This document shows, piece by piece, positions 27,678-33,739 of a DNA stretch of 58,514 nt. This stretch comes from an uncultured Lachnospiraceae bacterium. GTDB taxonomy: Bacteria; Bacillota; Clostridia; Lachnospirales; Lachnospiraceae. Position numbers and translations under genes: made by a program. The notes beneath the pieces are model-generated. The model did not search any database. It was not told where the DNA came from and was given only the letters and a program-made list of their open reading frames with translations. The stretch lies in assembly GCA_946403625.1 (NCBI GenBank), contig CAMJAP010000008.1, forward strand, positions 1 to 58,514, read 5' to 3'. Within the stretch, counting starts at the first letter, position 1, and each line of letters opens with the position of its first letter.

Positions 27678-28670
27678 TTGAAAAAGAGAATTTTAGGACT
27701 GATCAGCGCGGGGATTCTTTCTGCGACGATGATCGCTTGCGGTACTACGGAACCGCAGACAGAGAACAAAACGGAAAATAACGCGGAATCAAGCAATATC
27801 GGAACTTCAGAAGTAAGTGAGGGCTCGGAAACAGCGGAGAATGCAGGAAGTGTTGAGACGACAGAATCCGGGGAAATTTCCGAAGCGAATAGCGATTCTT
27901 GGGAAGCGAAGGATTTCGAAGAGATGGATGGCGCTGAAATCGTAACGATCGACGGCTATCAGACAAAAATCGTTATGTTTTATAACGAAAAAGATGAAGA
28001 TGCGTATCTGAATGGTCAGGAGGCAGCTTTTGACTATGCAGTAAAGCACATTGCTGAAATGGGATATGACGACAGCCAGGTAAAAAAGATGAGCTATGAA
28101 CAACTGAAAACATCCTGGAGTGACGGGAGTATCACGACAGATAATTTCAGTGAATTCTATCCGAGAGAAGATTATCTGTATATGACAAAGGATTGGCAGG
28201 TAATTATGGGGATTGCTTGTCAGTACGGATATGAATATACCGATGAAAATGGCGATTTAAAAAGAATGATCGTAGCGTATGATAATGTTACAGGACTTGC
28301 ATTTGAGTCGACACAGCGTTTTGTTGATGCAACAATGCATTCGTTTTTGTTCTCGCCGTATAGCAAGCCGGCACCTGCGTATTATCCGACTTTTGGGTAT
28401 CCGGATTATTTTGATGGTTTCTGCGGTTGTATGGAGGATGGCTGTGAAATTGAGAACATGCTTGATTTCTTGGCGGTAGTACATAAGGATAGCAATCCGG
28501 ATCGGTATTTTATTTCCTTTGATTACCCGGGATTAGATGAATTATCCGGAATTATCGATGTTGAAAAAATTTACGAAGTCATCGAGGTGATTGAAAAATA
28601 CGCCGTATCCAACGAAGAAATCGAATACGACGGAGTTGATCGAATTTCCAGAGAATTCTATTTGAAATGA
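27678..28670 (+). CDS. Putative lipoprotein, paralogue 1
   Basis: A 330-residue secreted protein. The start is TTG at 27678, with AAGGGAG nine bases upstream; a GTG at 27621 would bury the signal peptide. The signal peptide ends in a lipobox (MIAC), followed by a Ser/Glu/Thr-rich linker of about 75 residues. The rest is an acidic globular region with DGYQTKIVMFYNEKDEDAYL and a YLYMTKDWQV...GYEY stretch that is shared with the following gene. It contains CGCMEDGCE, which might form a metal site or disulfide. No known family is recognised. It probably sits on the outer face of the membrane. Confidence 0.75.
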   Translation: MKKRILGLISAGILSATMIACGTTEPQTENKTENNAESSNIGTSEVSEGSETAENAGSVETTESGEISEANSDSWEAKDFEEMDGAEIVTIDGYQTKIVMFYNEKDEDAYLNGQEAAFDYAVKHIAEMGYDDSQVKKMSYEQLKTSWSDGSITTDNFSEFYPREDYLYMTKDWQVIMGIACQYGYEYTDENGDLKRMIVAYDNVTGLAFESTQRFVDATMHSFLFSPYSKPAPAYYPTFGYPDYFDGFCGCMEDGCEIENMLDFLAVVHKDSNPDRYFISFDYPGLDELSGIIDVEKIYEVIEVIEKYAVSNEEIEYDGVDRISREFYLK

Positions 28671-28694
28671 TACAAGAAGAAAGGGATGAATTAT

Positions 28695-29600
28695 ATGAAA
28701 AAGAAACTTTTACAGACAACTATCGGGATTATCGCTTCACTGATGATCACGGCATGCGCAAGTGAAACGGAGGGCAGCAAAGATTCTTTACAAAGTGAAA
28801 ATCAGCAAGAGGCACCCACTCCGGAGCGTGTTGAGAAATCGGATTCTTTGCTGACCGAAACGGGAGAAAATGTTTCGGAAACGGTAGCGGAACAGGAAGA
28901 GGCAAAAGAAGCGGAGGAAGAGTCCGATTGTGAAGTGATCCATTTGGATGGCTTTCAATCCGAAATATATATGTTTCATAATGAACCGGATCCCGGAAAA
29001 TACAGAAAGTTTATGAAAGGTGCGGAGGAATTTGCTGCGCAATATGTAGAAGAACATAATGGTGATCCGTCAATGATATACGAGCAGGAGCTTGATGAAA
29101 GCCAGTTATATCCCCAATATGTGTATATGACAGATGATTGGAAGGTATATATAGGAAAAGGATATCGATATGGATATGCTAGTTATGAACCGTATATGTC
29201 AAGTATCATTTACTGTCCGGATTTGGATATATATATTAAAGATTTAAATGCCGATTTCTCTGTTTTGTTATATACAAAATGTGTAGATGTCTATGGGGAT
29301 CATAGAGATGCGCCTGATGTATATTGCGACGATTTTTTACCTGAGAAAGAGTATGATGTTTACTTTGACTTTGAATGGGAATATATCTTGGAACACTTAG
29401 TGGATTTCCGTGCAGAGATTGCAAAATATAACGGAGAAAAAGAGATTTTTTCAGCTCATTTTCCTCTGAAATGTGACAACAAACCTATCAATGAAGAGAA
29501 TCTGGAACAATTCCTCTCTGTTTTTGACAAGGTTTCGGAGAGAGTAACCGATGAAATCACTGACTTCGGTGAACGCTATGTGGTATATGAAGTAAAATAA
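28695..29600 (+). CDS. Putative lipoprotein, paralogue 2
   Basis: A 301-residue lipoprotein with signal peptide and lipobox ITAC. ATG 28695 is preferred over ATG 28686 because the SD AAGGG (28681-28685) is then nine bases away. After a Glu-rich linker it has DGFQSEIYMFHNEPDPGKY and YVYMTDDWKVYIGKGYRYGY, aligning with the DGYQTKIVMFYNEKD and YLYMTKDWQV blocks of the gene before it, so the two arose by duplication and strong divergence. It lacks the Cys-rich segment of its paralogue. Function unknown. Confidence 0.75.
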   Translation: MKKKLLQTTIGIIASLMITACASETEGSKDSLQSENQQEAPTPERVEKSDSLLTETGENVSETVAEQEEAKEAEEESDCEVIHLDGFQSEIYMFHNEPDPGKYRKFMKGAEEFAAQYVEEHNGDPSMIYEQELDESQLYPQYVYMTDDWKVYIGKGYRYGYASYEPYMSSIIYCPDLDIYIKDLNADFSVLLYTKCVDVYGDHRDAPDVYCDDFLPEKEYDVYFDFEWEYILEHLVDFRAEIAKYNGEKEIFSAHFPLKCDNKPINEENLEQFLSVFDKVSERVTDEITDFGERYVVYEVK

Positions 29601-29620
29601 ATAAAGAAATAGATTCCTAA

Positions 29621-29653
29621 AACGCCCGGCAAAACTACGCCGGGCGTTTTTTT
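29621..29653 (+). terminator. Rho-independent terminator after lipoprotein genes
   Basis: AACGCCCGGC (29621-29630) pairs with GCCGGGCGTT (29639-29648) and is followed by seven Ts. Confidence 0.92.
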
Positions 29654-29713
29654 GATGTAAAAAAGCCTTTCGGTTTGTGGATAAAGTTGTTTAAAAGTTG
29701 TGTAGAAGTTCCA

Positions 29714-29742
29714 TTGACAATTCGGACGATTTCACATATTAT
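29714..29742 (+). promoter_or_regulatory. Strong sigma-A promoter of the rpn gene
   Basis: TTGACA (29714-29719), 17-base spacer, TATTAT (29737-29742): nearly consensus. The leader of about 165 bases to the rpn start holds a perfect 14-base palindrome CAGGCGGCCGCCTG (29779-29792) and no recognisable gene. The 29601-29915 gap otherwise contains only the terminator. Confidence 0.75.
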
Positions 29743-29915
29743 TCTTGTCGTGGTTCAGGGGATTTCTCCTTAGCAAGCAGGCGGCCGCCTGTTTCAAATC
29801 ACAGAAAACAACAATATATTACAGTGCCGATACAGAGTGGGCAGTTTTTCTTTGATCTTCTTTTGGAAACATCTTCTGCTTTGCGACCGGCAGGAAGGAG
29901 ATGGAGCAAATTAAG

Positions 29916-31079
29916 ATGGTAAAAGAAGAAAACAGGTTAACAACGGTTCTGGGAGAGCCAATGACCGAAAATGAAGCAATCCGGATGATCATGCAGGAGG
30001 ATATTGCGTGGCACGAGTTTCGACGCTTGTCTGCGGAACAACAACAGCCTCTGATGGATTTCTTTATGGGAAAAAGCAGTCTGCTGATCACTTATGATGC
30101 CTTTTTCCGGGAAATCCTATCTCCGGAGAAACATCCGGAGCGTTTGGAGAGTTTCCTGAGTTCCGTGACGGGAGAACCGGTAAAGATCAAGGAAGTATTA
30201 ACCAGGGAAGGGCAGGCACTTACAGAAGACAGCAGTCTGGTGATCATGGATCTGCTGGTAGAGATCGGAAATCATCGAATTGTAAATCTGGAGATGCAGA
30301 AGATCGGATTATACTTTCCGGGAGAACGGAGCGAGGTGTATGCGGCAGACCTGATCATACGGCAGTACACGCGGCTGAAAAATCTTCGAGGCAAGGAATT
30401 TCAATACAGCGATATGGCTCCGGTTTATATCATTGTTATGATGGATAAGAGCTCCAAAGAGTTTCTGAAAAAGGATGTGTGTGATTATTATATCCATCGC
30501 AGACAGGTGAGTTATGACAGTGGTGTAGAAATGAAAAGCCTGGAAAATATTACATACATATCGCTTGACACTTTTCGGGAAAAACTGCACAATAAAGGTA
30601 TCCAAAGCAGGCAGGACGCATGGCTTACCTTCTTTTCGTCGGTGCAGGCAGAGGATATTGTGGCTTTGATCGAACAATACCCGGAGTTTAGGGAGTACTA
30701 CAGTGATATCGCAGCATATCGCCGTAAACCAAAGGAGGTGATCCGTATGTATTCAGAGGCTATAGCGTTTTTGGATAAAAACACGGTGAAGTATATGGTT
30801 GAGGACATGAGCAATCAGCTGACGGTGTTAAAGAAAGATAAAGAAGAACTTGAACTACAGAATACGGATCTGAAATCACAAAATATGGACCTTGAAGCGC
30901 AAAAAAAGGATTTGGAAATTCAGAATAAAGACTTGGAAACGCAGAATATGGATTGGCTGGAGAAGAGCAAAGAGTGGGAGGATGAGAAAAAAGCGCTTGA
31001 AGATCAAAATAACTGTTTACTTGCGGAGATTGAAAGACTACGGAAGTCCACAACCGGGGATGATTCGGAGAAATCCTGA
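29916..31079 (+). CDS. Rpn-family recombination-promoting nuclease (PD-(D/E)XK), long form
   Basis: A 387-residue protein of the Rpn / PD-(D/E)XK transposase-like nuclease family. Recognisable parts are the N-terminal TYDAFFREILS block, the nuclease core with DLLVEIGNHRIVNLEMQ (acidic residue, then E-x-Q in the active-site place), the RSEVYAADLIIRQYT helix and the YIHRRQVSYDSG region, followed by a C-terminal coiled coil. ATG 29916 with GGAG at 29903-29906 is preferred; ATG 29901 directly abuts AAGGAG and lacks spacing. In E. coli, Rpn long forms are toxic DNases that act against phage and are held in check by a separately translated C-terminal domain; the same arrangement is visible here (see the next entries). 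Confidence 0.85.
   Translation: MVKEENRLTTVLGEPMTENEAIRMIMQEDIAWHEFRRLSAEQQQPLMDFFMGKSSLLITYDAFFREILSPEKHPERLESFLSSVTGEPVKIKEVLTREGQALTEDSSLVIMDLLVEIGNHRIVNLEMQKIGLYFPGERSEVYAADLIIRQYTRLKNLRGKEFQYSDMAPVYIIVMMDKSSKEFLKKDVCDYYIHRRQVSYDSGVEMKSLENITYISLDTFREKLHNKGIQSRQDAWLTFFSSVQAEDIVALIEQYPEFREYYSDIAAYRRKPKEVIRMYSEAIAFLDKNTVKYMVEDMSNQLTVLKKDKEELELQNTDLKSQNMDLEAQKKDLEIQNKDLETQNMDWLEKSKEWEDEKKALEDQNNCLLAEIERLRKSTTGDDSEKS
30731..30749 (+). promoter_or_regulatory. Perfect internal Shine-Dalgarno and in-frame ATG inside rpn
   Basis: AAAGGAGGTGATC (30731-30743) is complementary to the 16S rRNA 3' end over its whole length. The ATG at 30747 is in the rpn frame, eight bases after GGAGG. It is a better ribosome binding site than the one at the start of the gene. 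Confidence 0.75.
30747..31079 (+). CDS. Intragenic C-terminal Rpn small protein (RpnS-like putative antitoxin)
   Basis: Translation from the internal ATG would give a 110-residue protein starting MYSEAIAFLDKNTVKYM. It contains an N-terminal helix and five imperfect 7-residue repeats (LELQNTD, LKSQNMD, LEAQKKD, LEIQNKD, LETQNMD), i.e. a dimeric coiled coil. In E. coli the RpnS products are translated the same way from inside rpn genes, contain variable short repeats and block the toxic full-length nuclease. Separate translation here is inferred from the ribosome binding site, not shown. Confidence 0.6.
   Translation: MYSEAIAFLDKNTVKYMVEDMSNQLTVLKKDKEELELQNTDLKSQNMDLEAQKKDLEIQNKDLETQNMDWLEKSKEWEDEKKALEDQNNCLLAEIERLRKSTTGDDSEKS
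30849..30953 (+). repeat. Five 21-bp heptad-coding repeats
   Basis: Units at 30849, 30870, 30891, 30912 and 30933 encode LxxQNxD-type heptads. They diverge at DNA level but keep length and reading frame, so repeat number could change by slippage or recombination. Confidence 0.8.
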
Positions 31080-31093
31080 ATCCCGTCACTATA

Positions 31094-31120
31094 AGGGGGC
31101 GCTTTGGCGTCCTCTTTTAT
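31094..31120 (+). terminator. Rho-independent terminator after rpn
   Basis: A 9-base stem, AGGGGGCGC with GCGTCCTCT (two G-T pairs), and a 4-base loop, followed by a T-rich tract. Confidence 0.65.
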
Positions 31121-31165
31121 TGATCCGGTCTAAAAGAGAATTGTCTTTGTTATATGATATAAAAC

Positions 31166-31194
31166 TATACATTTTCGTGATTTGGTGGTAAAAT
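31166..31194 (+). promoter_or_regulatory. Putative promoter of the mreB cluster
   Basis: TATACA (31166-31171), 17-base spacer, TAAAAT (31189-31194). The match is moderate; it is the best candidate between the rpn terminator and mreB. Confidence 0.35.
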
Positions 31195-31270
31195 ACAAAG
31201 GATTTTGGTTGATTTTATACAGTGTTTTATAAATCGATCGTTTTAACGATACAAGAAAGGAAAATTTGAA

Positions 31271-32278
31271 GTGGGCATCAGTGCATTCGGGATCGATCTG
31301 GGATCCAGCAATATAAAGATCTATAACGGCTTTGACAACAGTTATTTTATGGAAAAGAATATGATCGCCATTAAGGGGCGGGATACTTTGTATGCGTACG
31401 GCGATTCGGCATTTGATATGTACGAGAAAGCGCCGGATAACATTCAGGTGTCTTTTCCGATCGTAAATGGCGTGATCGCGGACATCCGCAATATGAATAC
31501 TCTGATCCATTATTTTATCATGGATCAGTGCAAAGGCAGCATTAAGCCGGCGGATTATTACATTGCCGTGCCGACGGATGTGACCGAGGTGGAACGCAGA
31601 GCATTTGAAGATCTGATCCGCGAGAGCAATGTAAAAGCAAGAAAAGTGTATATTGTCGAAAAAGCGATTGCCGACGGACTGGGGATGGATATTGATGTAA
31701 AGACATCCCAGGGCCTGATGGTGGTGGATGTGGGATACGATACCACCGAGATCTCCCTGTTGTCTTTGGGAGGTATTGTTATGTCGCAGCTCATTAAGAC
31801 CGGCGGACAGAAACTGGATGATGCGATCAAGGCAGCGGTGCGGACAGAATACAACCTGTTCATCGGATCCAAGACGGCGGAAAAACTAAAGATCGCCGTG
31901 CGTGATGTGGAGAACCAGAAAAAGAACGCGGTGGTATACGGTCGTGATATCATTTCCGGCCTTCCCATCGAAAAAGAAATATCGACCGCTTTGGTCAATG
32001 ATTGCCTGAATGCTACTTTTGACAGTATTGTAGATAATGTAAGGCAGGTATTGGAGCATACACCGCCCGAATTGGGTGCGGATGTATATCGCAACGGTAT
32101 CTTTTTGTCCGGCGGAGCATGTCTGGCGGGACACCTGGCTTCCAAGATCAGTGATAATACAGGTCTGAAAGTCAATATCAGTGAAGAACCGATCGCGTGT
32201 GTTGTAAAAGGACTGTCTACGATCATTCGGGATGATCGTTATACCTCTTTGGCCTACAGCTTGGAAAATGGCAAGTAA
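31271..32278 (+). CDS. mreB: Rod-shape actin homologue MreB
   Basis: MreB forms actin-like filaments that guide lateral wall synthesis. The actin-fold phosphate loops are visible: GIDLGSSNIKIY at the N-terminus, VDVGYDTTEIS in the middle and FLSGGACLAG near the end. The 335-residue length is typical. The start is GTG at 31271 with AAGGAAA upstream. It heads the mreBCD-mrdA-rodA set. The loop sequence GSSNIKI is less common than GTANTLV, so it may be an MreB-like paralogue (Mbl/MreBH class). Confidence 0.93.
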   Translation: MGISAFGIDLGSSNIKIYNGFDNSYFMEKNMIAIKGRDTLYAYGDSAFDMYEKAPDNIQVSFPIVNGVIADIRNMNTLIHYFIMDQCKGSIKPADYYIAVPTDVTEVERRAFEDLIRESNVKARKVYIVEKAIADGLGMDIDVKTSQGLMVVDVGYDTTEISLLSLGGIVMSQLIKTGGQKLDDAIKAAVRTEYNLFIGSKTAEKLKIAVRDVENQKKNAVVYGRDIISGLPIEKEISTALVNDCLNATFDSIVDNVRQVLEHTPPELGADVYRNGIFLSGGACLAGHLASKISDNTGLKVNISEEPIACVVKGLSTIIRDDRYTSLAYSLENGK

Positions 32279-32284
32279 AAAATT

Positions 32285-33154
32285 ATGTGTCCGGTAGTAA
32301 AACGAAAAGAAGAAAAGAAAAAGATTCCCGGCAAGTATGTGCTGCTGATCTTTACTGCATTGTGTATCGCGCTGATGCTTTATACGTTTACGCACGATAT
32401 TCAGGGCGGTACGCTGCAGAATACCGCCGGGGCTATTTTTGTGCCCTTTCAAAAGGGCATCGCAAGGGTCAGCTCCAACATATTGGCCTTTGTGGAAGAA
32501 AAACATACCATTGCGGAACTGAATGCGGAGAATGAAGAACTCCGCCGACAGATCGACGAACTGAACTGGGAAAATTCACAGCTGTTGCAGGATCATTATG
32601 AACTGACCAATCTGCGTGAATTGTATGAACTGGACAACACCTATGCGGAATATGCAAAGGTCGGCGCCCGTATCATTGCTGCCGGAAACGATAACCGATT
32701 CAATTCCTTTTTGATCGATAAGGGGACGGACGACGGCATCACGGTCAATATGAATGTGCTGGCCGGATCCGGGCTGGTGGGGATCGTCAGCGAAACGGCA
32801 TCCAACTGGTCCAGGGTAACCACCATTATTTCGGACAATTCCAACGTCAGCGGATCCGTTTTACATACGCAGGATAACCTGATCGTGAGCGGCAGTATGG
32901 AGTTGATCGCGCAGGGAATGGTTTCCTATTCCCAGTTGACCGACCGGGAACATCGTGTGGTGGTCGGAGACAAAGTGGTGACCTCCAATATCAGTGACCG
33001 GTATCTGCCTGGCATCCTCATCGGTTATATTGCAACGGTAGAAGAAGATTCCAATCATCTGACCATGTCGGGCAAGATCACGCCGGTGGTGGATTTTGAA
33101 CATCTTTCAGATGTGTTGGTGATCACGGAAACGAAGAAGACGGTGGAGAAATAG
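32285..33154 (+). CDS. mreC: Rod-shape protein MreC
   Basis: A 289-residue protein with a basic N-terminus, a single membrane helix at about residues 18-36, a coiled coil (AELNAENEELRRQIDEL) and an outer beta-barrel domain ending in VVDFEHLSDVLVIT. MreC scaffolds the elongation complex outside the membrane and contacts PBP2. It starts 6 bases after mreB. Confidence 0.94.
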   Translation: MCPVVKRKEEKKKIPGKYVLLIFTALCIALMLYTFTHDIQGGTLQNTAGAIFVPFQKGIARVSSNILAFVEEKHTIAELNAENEELRRQIDELNWENSQLLQDHYELTNLRELYELDNTYAEYAKVGARIIAAGNDNRFNSFLIDKGTDDGITVNMNVLAGSGLVGIVSETASNWSRVTTIISDNSNVSGSVLHTQDNLIVSGSMELIAQGMVSYSQLTDREHRVVVGDKVVTSNISDRYLPGILIGYIATVEEDSNHLTMSGKITPVVDFEHLSDVLVITETKKTVEK

Positions 33155-33157
33155 CCT

Positions 33158-33739
33158 ATGCGGATTGCGATCAAGGAAAAAATCACCGCGGCATTGTTTG
33201 TGTTTCTCTGCTTTTTGTTTCAAAGCAGCGTTTTTCCGCATTTCTCCGTCAGCCGTATCGTTCCGGATCTGATCCTGGCATGCGTATGCATTTTTGCTTG
33301 GCTGCGCGGGGAGTATTCGGGCATGTTCTGCGGTTTCTTCGGCGGTTTGTTTATTGATATTTTTTTTATGGATACCATCGGCCTGCACGCACTGATCTAT
33401 GTGTATGTAGGATTTCTGTGCGGGCAGTTTCATCGTTTCTTTGATGAACACGAATACCGTATTCCCATCGCGATGATCGTGATTTCAGATCTTTGCGTGT
33501 TGCTGCTGCGTTTTCTTTTATTTGATGTACTGTATGGTAATTTTCATTTCGGGCAGTATTTTACGGCGCGATGCCTGCCGGAGATGGTCATGACCTTTTG
33601 GGCATCCATCCCGTTGTATCCGTTAGCATTATTGATCGAAACCCGTTTTGTGCAGGTGAGTCGTAAGAAGAGTGATATGGATAACTGGGATCCGGGCAAT
33701 ATGTCTGACGATTCCGGTTCGGAAGGGATCGGCGGATGA
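33158..33739 (+). CDS. mreD: Rod-shape protein MreD
   Basis: A 193-residue integral membrane protein with about five helices. The family pattern PDLILACVCIFAWLRGEYSGMFCGFFGG is broken over two helices. It has a polar C-terminal tail rich in Asp and Gly. It lies 3 bases after mreC and overlaps the PBP2 gene by 4 bases, so it is part of the elongasome operon. Confidence 0.92.
   Translation: MRIAIKEKITAALFVFLCFLFQSSVFPHFSVSRIVPDLILACVCIFAWLRGEYSGMFCGFFGGLFIDIFFMDTIGLHALIYVYVGFLCGQFHRFFDEHEYRIPIAMIVISDLCVLLLRFLLFDVLYGNFHFGQYFTARCLPEMVMTFWASIPLYPLALLIETRFVQVSRKKSDMDNWDPGNMSDDSGSEGIGG

Noticed and set aside
29916-31079. The rpn gene as an insertion sequence
   Set aside because: Rpn proteins were once called transposases, but no terminal inverted repeats or target duplication flank the gene, and it has its own promoter and terminator.
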